DNA from: Molanna angustata | Taxonomy: Eukaryota; Arthropoda; Insecta; Trichoptera; Molannidae | DNA: 64,000 nucleotides | Reading direction: 5' to 3' | Assembly (NCBI GenBank): GCA_963576475.1 | Contig: OY754990.1 | Span: 4,431,756-4,495,755, forward strand | Shown: positions 1 to 9,915 of the stretch, one piece after another | How the letters are laid out: each line of letters opens with the position of its first letter | Position numbering within the stretch: the stretch's first letter is position 1 | Notes under the pieces: model-generated | Database searches by the model: none | Seen by the model: the letters and a program-made list of their open reading frames with translations, nothing else | What the model was told of the DNA's origin: nothing | Translations under genes and position numbers: made by a program

Positions 1-436
1 CACGTATGGCCCGCCTCCATGCCAATCTGTTTTGGACTGAACGCAGAGCACCAGTCACCGAAGACCCCATTGTGGACTTAACCAAATCGCTCCATCTGGT
101 CGGTGAGCGACCACGAGATCTACGACCTTCCACGCTGCCCATTACAACAAGCTTCTCGAGGCAGTCTGGATCCCTTCTGGCAATGTGTCCAAAGAATTGA
201 AGGATACGTCTGTAACATATCGTCGACAGACGATCCTTAATCTTCAGGTCGTCTAGAATTGACACATTCGTTCTTCTGACTGTCCATGGGATGCGCAACA
301 TACGCCTCCAGCACCACATTTCGAAAGCATCGATCCTCTTTCGCTCTGACTTCCTAAGTGTCCATATTTCCACACCATACAGGAACATCGAGAATATCAG
401 AGCCCTGATGAGTCTTAGCCTTCGTGTTATTTTGTG
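1..436 (-). mobile_element. RTE-clade LINE, C-terminal end of reverse transcriptase ORF
   Basis: The minus strand is open from about 430 to the window edge. It reads the thumb/C-terminal part of an endonuclease-RT polyprotein: LYGVEIWTLRKSERKRIDAF, then EMWCWRRMLRIPWTVRRTN, then RRILQFFGHIARRD. This order (xYGxExWTL, AFEMWCWRRMLR, FGHIARRD) is typical of RTE-type non-LTR retrotransposons in Lepidoptera. The catalytic RT core would lie upstream (higher coordinates) and is missing, so this is a 5'-truncated fossil or a fragment cut by the adjacent CR1-like piece. The element continues off the left edge. No frameshift is visible in the retained ~140 codons, which suggests a young insertion. Clade assignment is from recall of the family signature. 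Confidence 0.8.
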
Positions 437-444
437 ATGGTCCT

Positions 445-638
445 GTCAGCATCAAAAACATGTTGGGGCAGTTTATTCCAAGTATTCACCACTCTATTTG
501 AAAGAAAATGCTTTCGAGGATTTGTTGAGAACCTACTTTTCACAAGTTTTAAGCTATGACCACGCAAATTAGTGTTATGAAAGAGATTGTTCATGTTTAC
601 ACAGTCATAATGGCCTGATAATATTTTGAATGTTTCAA

Positions 639-640
<2 letters not shown>
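445..640 (-). mobile_element. CR1/Rex1-like LINE C-terminal remnant
   Basis: On the minus strand a short frame reads LFHNTNLRGHSLKLVKSRF followed by STNPRKHFLSNRVVNTWNKL and PQHVF. The block RGHSLKL..(K/R)....R..FLSNRVVN.WN.LP..V is the usual end of CR1/Rex1-type LINE ORF2 proteins, after the RT domain. Only about 60 codons are left. It abuts the RTE fragment at 1-436 and a (AAAT)n tract on its 5' side, so both neighbours probably inserted or rearranged here. Confidence 0.65.

Positions 641-676
<36 letters not shown>
637..676. repeat. (AAAT)n microsatellite
   Basis: About ten uninterrupted AAAT units. It sits at the 5' side of the minus-strand CR1-like fragment, so it is more likely the tail of a lost neighbouring element than that fragment's own tail. 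677-1100 downstream is AT-rich and shows no recognisable gene. Confidence 0.85.
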
Positions 677-677
<1 letters not shown>

Positions 678-1149
678 GATCTCCACGTTCTCTTCGATGT
701 TTCCAGTTTTGACAGTTTTAAGAAGTCAAGTCTTTCCTCATTATATTAAGTTTTTTTTGTCACATGGATGTATAATAATTATTGTAGTTACATCAACGCC
801 TATGTTGATTGTTAAATGATACACTGACTGAAGACTGTTTACATAATATATATAAGTTCCTACATACACTCTAAGTCCTTAATAAGACAATACAATGGAG
901 ACTGTAGAGGACGTACTAGTATAAGATTGAATATAAAGAACTATATGATTGTTTAGCAGAGCCTTATCCAACACACGTACAAATGTTGCAGTTGTACAGG
1001 GCTGAAGACAGATCTAGAGCGACAAAAAAATATTTATTTTTTTCAAATAAAAAAGATTTACACAAGCCATAATTACATAACAATATTAATACAAAATACA
1101 ATACTAATAAAATATTAATCAATATTAGGTACGAAATAAGAAAAAAGTG

Positions 1150-1397
1150 TAGTACGGAGGACATCGTCAGATGGGGAAGACAGCGGAGGCGATATTGGAG
1201 CTCACATGTAAACAGAATGGCTGAAAATAGACTCCCACGTATCGCTCTCCAGGAGAACCCAGCTGGAAGAAGACCACCAGGAAGACCTCCAAAGAGATGG
1301 CGAGACAGTTGGCAGTCCACATCGCAGGAGACAGAATAGCGGTACAAACAGATTTTCGGATCTATGAAAAGGAAGAAGAAGAAGAAGAAGAAGAAGG
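1150..1397 (+). mobile_element. RTE-like LINE 3' end with (GAA)n tail
   Basis: The plus frame reads TEDIVRWGRQRRRYWSSHVN, then RMAENRLPRIALQENPAG and RRPPGRPPKRWRDSWQSTSQ, and stops shortly after. This is the basic C-terminus of RTE-type polyproteins; close relatives are at 37989-38238 and 57475-58085. It ends in a run of about eight GAA codons at 1372-1395, the usual microsatellite tail of this group. The RT core is absent. Confidence 0.75.
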
Positions 1398-1399
1398 TA

Positions 1400-1926
1400 C
1401 TTGGATATTTTGCCTCACTAGGCAAAAGCCTATTCCGAGGCAATATTATCTATTCAATATATTGCCTCGATATTTTCTCAAATTCAAAAAAGACATTCAA
1501 TAACCACATAATTTCTCAGTTCGTGACCTTTTAATTCTCGTGTTTAATTTGTGTTAAAAATTTAGTGTTCAATTAATGTTTTTTTTATTTATTTATTTTT
1601 GTTATTATTTTTTTATTTATTTGTAATAAAATATAACAATAAATCAATTTACAAATACGTATACACAAAAATATTTTATTTATATTACCCACCAAAAGGA
1701 GAATCATAAATCGTAAATCTACGGCTCTAAACTAACTGTGTAATTTCCACCCGCAACATAACATTATATAAAATAGACACTGCTCCTACCACACACTGCA
1801 CAATGATAGTGTAGTGTAGGTAGGAAATATTTACCCACACCATACATATTTTATCTACCTATACCTATTATGCATGGAATATTTGGACATTCTAGCATGT
1901 ATCTATCTCTGTAAAAAAAATACAGA
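1400..1926. other. AT-rich stretch without a recognisable feature
   Basis: No ORF of note, no tandem array and no clear terminal repeats. A short direct repeat of TGTAGTGTAGG type occurs near 1810. Nothing here can be called. Confidence 0.6.
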
Positions 1927-2013
1927 GTTAAGGTGCCATATAAACCTAAACACCTCAATTTCAAATCAAATCCCTCAAATATGTTAAACAGTGTGTTTCT
2001 AGAAATAATAGTA

Positions 2014-2316
2014 CCTATAAGTAATAGTATTTCCCTCCATCTTTCCTACCCTTTCATCTCCAATCTTAATCCTTTTTTATTATTTATTTACATTTTTACA
2101 TTTCACTTTTTTACTATTTATTTACATTGTATACTTTTATTTTGCTAAGCTCTTCATCTTTTTTGTTCTATGTTTTTTTCTTTTTTATCGTCTACCTATT
2201 TTATACTGTTGTTGATTATATTTTTTTAATTTGTGGATAGTAGTTTTGGCGCATGTTTTTTTTTACTGTTTTGAATATTTTTATTTTTGATCGCTGTTTC
2301 TGTCCCAAATAAATAA
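2014..2316 (+). mobile_element. LINE 3'-UTR fragment with (AAAT)n tail
   Basis: A T-rich block ending TGTCCCAAATAAATAAATAA. The end closely resembles the 3' terminus of the CR1/Jockey-type LINE at 15715-18086, which ends TGTCCCTAAATAAATAAATA. The block is absent from the paralogous repeat at 54286-54432, which supports an insertion. Only the non-coding 3' end is present, as expected for severe 5' truncation. The left boundary is uncertain by a few bases. Confidence 0.65.
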
Positions 2317-2373
2317 ATAAGTCTTTTCAACATTTCTCTAGTGAATGTTCGTTATACAATTTTAAAATTCAGC

Positions 2374-3142
2374 CTTCTTCTTCTTCTTTCTCAGCCATCT
2401 CTCCACTGCTGGATGTAGGTCTCTTCTAAAATCTTCCACTCGTCTTTTTTCTGGGCTTTTCGAACCCATCCGCTTCCAGCGACAGGGACAATATCATCGG
2501 CCCACCTTTTCTGGGGCCGGCCTATTCCCCTTTTCATATCCCATGGTCTCCAATTTAGAATTCTGGGTGCCCATCTGTCCGTACCCTGTCTGGCAACATG
2601 ACCTGCCCATTGCCATTTAAGTTTTGCAACTCGATCCATGACATCAACGACTTTTGTCTGGCGTCTGATTTCTTCATTTCTAATTTTGTCTCTTAAACTT
2701 ACGCCTATCATTTGCCTTTCCATGGATCTCTGAGTGCATTTTAGCTTATGTATGGTCCTCGCAGTTAGCGTGATAGTTTCCAGACCATACGTACCTAAGC
2801 ACAGGCAGGATACATGTTTCAAACACTTTTCTTTTCAGACATGTGGGAATATCTCTGCTTTTTAGGACATGTTTAAGTTTCCCAAAGGCTGCCCAACCTA
2901 GTCCGATCCTTCTGGGTATTTCTGCTGTCTGGTTATATTTTCCTAATTTTATCTTATGTCCAAGGCATACGTATTCTTCAACAGCCTCAATTATTTTATT
3001 ATCAATTGTGATAGTGCTGTTAGATGGACTCATGATTTTTGTTTTGTTAATATTAATTTCCAGGCCGACCATTAGGGAAGCATCGTGGAGTTCTTTTATC
3101 ATAATATGAAGTTCTTCCAGATCATCACTTATAAGCACTATG
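2374..3142 (-). mobile_element. 5'-truncated RTE-type LINE with target-site duplication
   Basis: Minus-strand frames at 3138-2746 and 2822-2391 together encode the post-catalytic part of an RTE-like RT. The first has SLMVGLEININKTKIM and IDNKIIEAVEEYVCLGHKIK; the second has LRDKIRNEEIRRQTKVVDVM, AKLKWQWAGHVARQGTDRW and GRPQKRWADDI. A frameshift near 2750-2820 separates them, so the copy is dead. The 3' tail is a short GAA run (TTC on the plus strand) at 2374-2390. It is flanked by an 11-bp direct repeat, TAAAATTCAGC, at 2363-2373 and 3143-3153. The empty site is at about 54295-54315. Confidence 0.85.
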
Positions 3143-3167
3143 TAAAATTCAGCTTAAATTCCCAGAA

Positions 3168-3432
3168 ATAAATGGTTAAAAAAATCCTTTTTTACAGCAT
3201 TTTTGTTAAATTACTCCATAACCATGTGTCATAGAGAAATAAATCTTTTATGTGCTTAAAGAGTGCATAAATTCAAAGTGAACGACCGATAAAGTTTTTT
3301 CATTTCAATTAAGGTTTGTTCTTAAAATGCAAAAAATCAACAAATTTGGGGTTTCCGATCATTTAAATCACGTAGGTATAAACCTTTTTTAACGCACGCG
3401 ATATTTACCCTTACTAACGAGGAACTTCGTAG
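3168..3432. repeat. Dispersed repeat, inverted copy at 53046-53300
   Basis: Shares long blocks with the reverse complement of 53046-53300, for example AAAAAATCAACAAATTTGGG, AAATAAATCTTTTATGTGCT and CGATATTTACCCTTACTAAC. No coding capacity. 3510-3550 just beyond carries the 3'-end signature of the common LINE family (see 43925-44525): GTTCTCTCTGCTAACCCCGT followed by GGCGTGATAG. Confidence 0.7.
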
Positions 3433-3814
3433 TGCATTGGGCGGTTTTAATATATCATGTTTTCAGTCACTAAGTTTAACGATATATGTCCTCTTAAAAA
3501 ATGTGGCGTTATGTTCTCTCTGCTAACCCCGTGAGGAACATGGCGTGATAGTATTTATCAATGTAGGGGTGCGCCATTTTGTTTAGTGAAGTAGGCTCTG
3601 AAACCGTTGATCCGGCCCTGATTATTTAAATAAGCGATTAAGGGCAATATACATTCGTAGCACATAGACATAGTGAATAGTGATATCACGGATCATCAGT
3701 TTTAAAACACATGGCTTCTCAATATTTTTGACTTAAGAGACTATTATATTAATAACATTTATAGAACGTAAAAATCATGATATAAAATAGAATAAATAAA
3801 ATGCGATAGCAATT

Positions 3815-4240
3815 AGTTGCATGTAACACATGATATCCAACTGTCGATAGCGATAGTATGTATTGTTGATGAATAAGAATCAAACTATAAACCCATAAAT
3901 CCAAATTATTGAATATTTTAACACATGTTGGTATGTATGTCAGTATGGAGGTCAGTCCTCTTTTCCTACATGGAATATGAAAACAGCATGATGGTTCTGT
4001 GTGTATGTTAGATAAAGTATCAAACTATTAAGTCTTCTTAGATATTGTGTTTAGGCGACTGCCATACAAATTGTATGAAGCGATGTCGTCAGTAAATTCA
4101 ATTTTTATAAAAATTGTTATAAAAAATTGAGATGTACTTCTACAATGTTGATATTTGTTATAGAAAATTAAATTATCTAGTTGGGGTGTTTCGGCTTTTT
4201 TCGATATTTAAAAAAAAAGACTTTTGCCAGCTATTATTTT
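3815..4240 (+). repeat. CAACTGTCGAT-family interspersed repeat
   Basis: One of at least eight copies in the window of a family whose one end reads GCATGTAACACATGATATCC then AACTGTCGATAG. The other end reads AGTTGGGGTGTTTCGGCTTT. The copy at 18775-19210 is the full reverse complement of this one; a third, internally deleted, is at 51545-51700. No ORF. The class is unknown: no clear TIRs, no A-tail. Confidence 0.7.
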
Positions 4241-4367
4241 ATTTTATTATTATTTTTTATTTAAGAAACACTCACAGAGAAATTGATATTAAAAAATACA
4301 AAATATATAAATACAAAATAACATGAAAAAACAAAATAGCTATGCAGTATTTTCATTTTCAAGTTGT

Positions 4368-4442
4368 TTGGTACGGACCGTATCAGCTCTGGATTCAATG
4401 GCGTACGTATGTTAGGATAGGTCTGACGCATGTTTTGTAGAT
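4368..4442 (-). mobile_element. Short RTE-like LINE fragment
   Basis: The reverse strand reads ATCTACAAAACATGCGTCAG then ACCTATCCTAACATACG, nearly identical to 57652-57690 of the RTE fragment at 57475-58085. It encodes IYKTCVRPILTY. Only ~75 bp remain. Confidence 0.65.
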
Positions 4443-4494
4443 CATAACTTGCGACTTGATATTCGAACGGTTTCATAACTTGCGATTCGACGTT

Positions 4495-5035
4495 TGGGCC
4501 TAGGTTGCAGCTCTAAGGGCCTAGGCAGTAAAGGGAGGGGTGGTGGGCGGCCGACGCTGTTGTGCCCCCTTCAAATCTGTACTTAGAGAAGACCAGGACG
4601 AACGCCTTTAGTCTCGCTCGGCAGTGACTCGTCAACTGTGGCGAATGTTGTTTGGTTCAGGGCACACCGCCGGCGCAGACGTCGGGTCAGACATCCTGTG
4701 TTGACAATTGAGACGTCAAATCTGACAGGTGATGATTGCGTCGGATGCCCCCGGTGTTAGCCCGCTAAACCTTCGGACGCCAACACGAGGACCGAGGGGT
4801 GCGGGGACAAGCCCTTCCGTTCGATCGGTGTGCCTAAGGGCTTGCCCCTGCTGCCGATCTTGAGCGGTTGCCCCGCCGTTTGAGGTTGGATTCTCGGGGG
4901 CAGTGGTTGAACCCGATGGATAGTGGATATTTGTGTTGTCCGACGTTGCGGCCGCGTCCGGGGGTGAACAGGACCAATGGATTCTATAACGTCACCGGCG
5001 TGGAAGTGGTATCACGATCTCCATCGATTCAAATA
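4495..5035. other. GC-rich island of unknown origin with a 14-bp stem
   Basis: About 540 bp that are markedly more G+C- and CpG-rich than the surroundings. The flanks carry related motifs: AACTTGCGATTCGACG at ~4478 and TTACTTGCGATTCGATATTG at ~5041, so this may be an insert in a repeat. It contains an imperfect stem, GGGACAAGCCCTT near 4799 against AAGGGCTTGCCCC near 4836. It is followed by TTGTAAATAAATA, a LINE/SINE-like end. A 67-codon frame at 4868-5071 has no recognisable similarity and I do not call it. It could be the 5' region of a non-LTR element; 58110-58600 has a similar look. Confidence 0.45.
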
Positions 5036-5439
5036 GTTTCATTACTTGCGATTCGATATTGTTGTAAATAAATATTTTGAAGCTTTAATCACGATTCTCA
5101 ATTCGTGAAACACTGAAATTATAAGCAATTGAAATATGGATTCATTGAATATTGAAGTATCAATCGCACGTCTTACAAAAATAAACGGTAAATTAGGTAT
5201 TTGAATAATGGACTTTCATTGGAGACAGTAAAACAATATGGTATATCTTTATGACTTACATTTTATTAAGTCATTTGTAACGGATTGTTGATCTTAAAGA
5301 AGCAGGGCCTTCTTTTACATATATGTTCAAATGGTATAGATGCACCAGGCGTAGAAAAAAATATGTGTTTAATATTAAAAATCAATAAAAAAATGTTCAA
5401 TATAAAATATGTGTTCAGTAAATATGTCATTATCATCAT

Positions 5440-5685
5440 GAATTAGACGTATTATGAATAATTATGAAATTTATGAAATTTTCATCATTTTCATAATTAT
5501 TCAAAATAAGTTTAATTCAGTATCTTTTTAAGAACGTTCCGGCCAAAATAGGTACGTTCCTATTCCATCTAATCCAAATTTATATTTGATAACGCTGAAA
5601 TAAGACCGTAAATCTAAAATATACAATTTTAGTATGTTCCTATTTTAGTTACAATAGTTACTGAATAGGGGGTATTGTGTATTAG
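5440..5685. repeat. Half copy of the CCCCCTATTCAGTAAC palindromic MITE
   Basis: Contains AAGAACGTTCCGGCCAAAAT, TAACGCTGAAATAAGACCGT and ends GTTACTGAATAGGGGGTA. These match the right half and centre of the complete palindromic element at 55794-56171. The left arm is lost near the centre at ~5450. Confidence 0.8.
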
Positions 5686-5731
5686 ACATGGTTATCAGGT
5701 GAGCCAAATTAATTTAGGATTGAGAAATTGA

Positions 5732-5887
5732 CTTTTTTTTAAATGAATATGTCCTTGTTAAACAAGTACATATACATCTTGCTACGTTCCCTGAAATAAG
5801 CAGAAATCCTTGTGCTACAGGTGAACAAAATCGGTCGAGGCAGGATTCGAAATCGCGACCACTGGATTGCTAGCCCAGATACGCTTA
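5732..5887 (-). mobile_element. tRNA-derived SINE (family 1)
   Basis: Read on the minus strand the head matches the tRNA-like head of the better copy at 43366-43515, including GGTCGCGATTTCGAATCCTG and CCTCGACCGAT. The body follows: CTGTAGCACAAGGATTTCTG, AGGGAACGTAGCAAGATG, TACTTGTTTAACAAGGACAT. The A-box end near 5880 is degraded. Confidence 0.75.
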
Positions 5888-6374
5888 AAAATGTGATGCC
5901 ATCATGACTCTGTACTAGTTCGTAGTAGTGGAGAGTAAAAATATAACGTCACATACTATTTATAAAATATTTTTCTATGAAAATATTGTAATCTATTATA
6001 AATAGTTGAATATACACTAAGAAACCGGTGACTGATGAAGTCATCAGACCTGACTCAGGTCTGCTGCGTGATACATATCCAGGATGATGTCCAGTCAAAC
6101 GTTAATCTCTTGTTGAAGGTGATCTGGGAAATGGGAATCCATGACAGACCGCAGACCGCAGAATTCTTTAATAATATCACATCATGCATTCATAATAATT
6201 AAGGATTAGGTAAAACTGTAGCCCCGAAAAAAATACAGACTTTTTATGAATATAATTTATTTATTTATTCGATTTTAGGGGGAAACATACAACAAATTAC
6301 AAATAATAAATGACAATAATAAATGTAAACAATATGTTAAAATATTTAATTTTTCATACATTATGCGTAATATA

Positions 6375-6755
6375 AAAATATGATAAATTATAAATATATA
6401 CATAATTAAATAATGCGATTAAACGAAAACTTTACCAGCCCTTATCTCTTTGCGTATTATTATGACATATAGAAAGCAATGTTGTCAGTATTCAAAATGG
6501 ATATTCCGCAGATAATTACGGTTATAAATTATTCTGAATGTTTAAAATTCATTTTTAAACAATAATATTGTCAATTTATGCAGAAAATACATTTTATACG
6601 ATTAATTTGTACTCTTTCGCATCAATTTATTTTTTATTTTAAATAAAAATTTTGAACACGAAAATTGATTATCTAAGGAAAAATTATTTCACTGGCAATC
6701 CGTTGAACGACAAAACACATGGCGTACAGTAATTATATTATAGATTTACGTATTT
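6375..6755. repeat. Dispersed repeat; unoccupied homologue of the Helitron target
   Basis: Matches 47400-47667 joined to 50842-50945, with blocks AATAATGCGATTAAACGAAA, CAAAATGGATATTCCGCAGA, TCAATTTATGCAGAAAATAC and AGGAAAAATTATTTCACT. At ~6645 it reads straight through TTTATTTTTTATTTTAAATA, where the other copy holds a 3.2-kb insert. No coding capacity. Confidence 0.85.
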
Positions 6756-6869
6756 CACATAAAATACAAACCATATCTAAAAATAAAACAGAAAGATACT
6801 GTTTGATTAATAAAATAAAACAGAATATAACTGTTTTCCTTTCAATAAACAATAATTTATATATTTTAT

Positions 6870-7347
6870 TTTTTTTAATTTAATTTTATTTAATTTTATT
6901 TTATTTTATTTTATTTTATTTTATTTTATTTTATTTTATTTTATTTTATTTTATTTTATTTTATTTTATTTTATTTTATTTTATTTTATTTTATTTTATT
7001 TTATTTTATTTTATTTTATTTTATTTTATTTTATTTTATTTTACTTTACTTTATTTTATTTTATTTTATTTTATTTTATTTTATTTTATTTTATTTTATT
7101 TTATTTTATTTTATTTTATTTCATTTCATTTTATTTTATTTTATTTAATTTTATTTTATTTTATTTTATTTTATTTTATTTTATTTTATTTTATTTTATT
7201 TTATTTTATTTTATTTTATTTTATTTTATTTTATTTTATTTTATTTTATTTTATTTTATTTTATTTTATTTTATTTTATTTTATTTTATTTTATTTTATT
7301 TTATTTTATTTTATTTTATTTTATTTTATTTTATTTTATTTTATTTT
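6870..7347. repeat. (TTTTA)n pentanucleotide satellite
   Basis: Roughly ninety near-perfect ATTTT units. The only interruptions are a few T-to-C changes (ACTTT near 7045, TCATTTCATT near 7125) and a one-base change near 7146. Such length and purity suggest ongoing slippage expansion, or an assembly length that should not be trusted. Confidence 0.95.
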
Positions 7348-7434
7348 ATATACACTTCGAAACAGATTCGTGTTGTATTAAATAAAATTAAAAACGCAAG
7401 AACGATTTCTTAAATATTAAACTGGCTAAGGTTG

Positions 7435-7652
7435 GGTTGTTTTAACAAAAGTAACGGAAATACTGGCTGTGTTTCTCGAACAAAGATTAAAGTAAAAGTA
7501 TAGTTAACATACTTTGATTTCATAAAATTGTTCAAAAGTTTTGGTTGTTTCATTGAAATCTAATGCGGTTAAACAACTCATTTTTGAACAATTACACGAA
7601 ATAGAAGTATTTTAACTATACTATTACCGTTACCTCTGTTGAAACAATCCAG
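7435..7652. repeat. Hairpin MITE with long imperfect TIRs
   Basis: The left half AGTATAGTTAACATACTTTG is mirrored by AAGTATTTTAACTATACTAT on the right. The outer parts GGTTGTTTTAACAAAAGTAA and TTACCTCTGTTGAAACAATC also pair. There is no ORF. A partial second copy lies at 8160-8292. Confidence 0.65.
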
Positions 7653-8159
7653 ACATTAGTATAGTTAAAATTTTATTTTATATTATTTTATTTTACTTCC
7701 GGAAAATTTACAGTATAATAACATTTATTATATAGATGCATTAGTATAAGACTAAAACCAATAACAAATTTCCACATTATTAACAATAAATTTTGACTGC
7801 AGCTGTGCTTACATACTTAAAGCTACAACTTACATACTTAAAATACTTAAAAAACATTTAAAATCGAATGATAGTGCATGAGTGTATTTATGTCTGTACA
7901 TATGAGTGTAAGGATGTGTATATGTGTGTGAGTGTGTCTATATAAGTGTAAGAGAGAATTTATAGGTACCTGCAAGCTCACATAGTTTACTCCAATCAAT
8001 CTTGATACTTCAATCATCCAGTGAAATTCAATCATTATAACTTGAACTGATGGCAGTAGAAAATGAGTTAGGTCCTAAAAGAAAAATATCGACATCCAGA
8101 TGTTCGTGATTATAAGTGTTCATTATGCGTATTAGGGGTGCGTTTTTCGTGTAAGTATT

Positions 8160-8292
8160 ATTACGGTATAGTTAAAATACTTTGATTTCGTGAAATTGTT
8201 CAAAATTTCGTTGTTCGACGGCATTAGATTTAAACGAAATAACCAAAACTTCTGAATAATTATATGAAATCAAAGTATTTTAAATCACAGGG
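8160..8292. repeat. Second, partial copy of the 7435-7652 MITE
   Basis: TATAGTTAAAATACTTTGAT and, at the other end, TGAAATCAAAGTATTTTAAA form inverted repeats around a ~90-bp core. The core is similar to the first copy (GAAATTGTTCAAAA..., ...CATTAGATT). Confidence 0.6.
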
Positions 8293-8803
8293 TTTTTTTC
8301 TGAAATTCTGCCGAAACTTGAAGAACAGAGGTAGCGTACAGAGCCATCTTGTTTTTTACAGAAAAATCTGGAACAAAATTACAAATAAAATAATTGTGGT
8401 TGTATTTTTTGCATTTATCTACTTGATATAAGAAACATCAGAAATAACTTGATTCACTTCCTGTGGTTAAGGATTGGTAGTATCCTAATAAATTTCTTAA
8501 ACGTTCACGCGGCACAATGCTTTTCAGAAATATTGTGTGTTATTATTCGCTTTAATTTTTTGGAAAACGGGTGTTTTTATTCGCGTTATTTTTTTTTGAA
8601 AAGGGGAGCTATTATTCGTTTTATTTTTTTTAAAGGGAAGCTAATATTCGCGTTATTTTTTGGAGATTGGTGTAATTTTTCGCGTTATTTTTTTCGGTGC
8701 CACTATTTTTACGACCGGAATTGGCGGGAAACGCGTTTTCCCGCCAAAAAGTGTCTGTTTACACGATAAATTTTCTGACGTCGTCTTTGTTTTTAGGTCA
8801 TTT

Positions 8804-9041
8804 ATAACCATAGAAAGCGCAGATAAATCAAAATACAAAAATATTTACCTTTGTCATTTTTTCAATGGTCATAAAAATGCATCATGGAAACCAACTTGAA
8901 GAAAAAATAAATAATATTGGCATCTTATTACATTTACTTAATTTTATAAATCATTTTTTCATCAAGATCTACAACTATAACAAAGTATAAACAAAGGTAA
9001 ATATTTTTATAACTTGATTTATCTGCGTTTTCTGTGGTTAT
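8804..9041. repeat. MITE-like inverted-repeat element inside the minisatellite
   Basis: The left arm 8804-8854 (ATAACCATAGAAAGCGCAGA ... AATATTTACCTTTGT) is the near-perfect inverse of 8991-9041 (ACAAAGGTAAATATTTTT ... CTGCGTTTTCTGTGGTTAT). The arms are ~51 bp and the centre ~136 bp has no ORF. The adjacent GCGGGAAACGCGTTTTCCCG at 8724-8743 is a separate short palindrome. Confidence 0.75.
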
Positions 9042-9915
9042 TTTTGGTTTTCGTCTATGGTTGAGTCGTGTAAGTAGTCGTAGCCTATTTTTTTGGAAAT
9101 GGGGTGTTATTATTCGCGTTATGTTTTTGAAAAGGGGTGTTATTATTCACAGCATAATTTGGAAAATGGGTGTTATTATACGCGTTATTTTTTTTTTGAA
9201 AAGGGGTGTTATTATTCGCGTTATTTTTTTTTAATAGGGGAGCTATTATTCGCGTTATTTTTTGGAAAATGGGTGTTATTATACGCGTTATTGTTTTGGA
9301 AATGGGGTGTTATTATTCGCGTAATTTTTTTAAAAGGGTGCTATAATTAACATTATTTTTTTGGAAAAGGGGTGTTATTATTCGCGTTATTTTTTTGAAA
9401 AGGGGTGTAATTATTCGCGTTATTTATTTAAAAAGGGGTGCTATTATTCGTGTTAATTTTTTGAAACGGGGTGTTATTATTTGCGTTATTTTTTTTGAAA
9501 AGGAGAGCTATTATTCGCGTTATTTTTTGGAAAAGGGGTGTTATTATTTACATTATTTATTTGGAAAATGGGTGTTATTTTTTTGGGTGTTAATACGCGT
9601 TTTTTTTGGTAAGGGGTGTTATTATTATTTATTTTTTTGAAATAGGGTGTTATTATTCGTGTTTATTTTTAGAAAAGGGGTGTTATTATTCGCGTTACTT
9701 TTTTGGAAAAGGGGTGTTCTTATTCGTGTTCGTTTTTTGAAAAGGGATGTTATTATTCGCGTTACTTTTTTGGAAAAAGGGTATTCTTATTCGCGTTATT
9801 TTTTTTGAAAAGGAGAGCAATTATTCGCGTTATTTTTTGAAAAAGGGGTGTTATTATTCACAATATTTATTTGGAAAATGAGTGTCATTAAACGCGTTAA
9901 TTTTTTGGAAAAGGG

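Larger units (their letters stand above)
1927..3168 (-). repeat. Older dispersed repeat, split by two later insertions
   Basis: The pieces 1927-2013, 2317-2373 and 3143-3168 join into one continuous match to the reverse complement of 54286-54432. They share GTTAAACAGTGTGTTTCTAG, then AAGTCTTTTCAACATTTCTC, then AATTTTAAAATTCAGC. The copy at 54.3 kb lacks both intervening blocks, so it represents the empty site for the insertions at ~2014-2316 and 2374-3142. Confidence 0.8.

Noticed and set aside
964..1443. 159-codon minus-strand ORF
   Set aside because: Antisense shadow of the RTE 3' end and its (GAA)n tail, followed by AT-rich sequence.
4868..5071. 67-codon ORF in the GC-rich island
   Set aside because: No recognisable similarity or promoter; GC-rich DNA gives chance ORFs.
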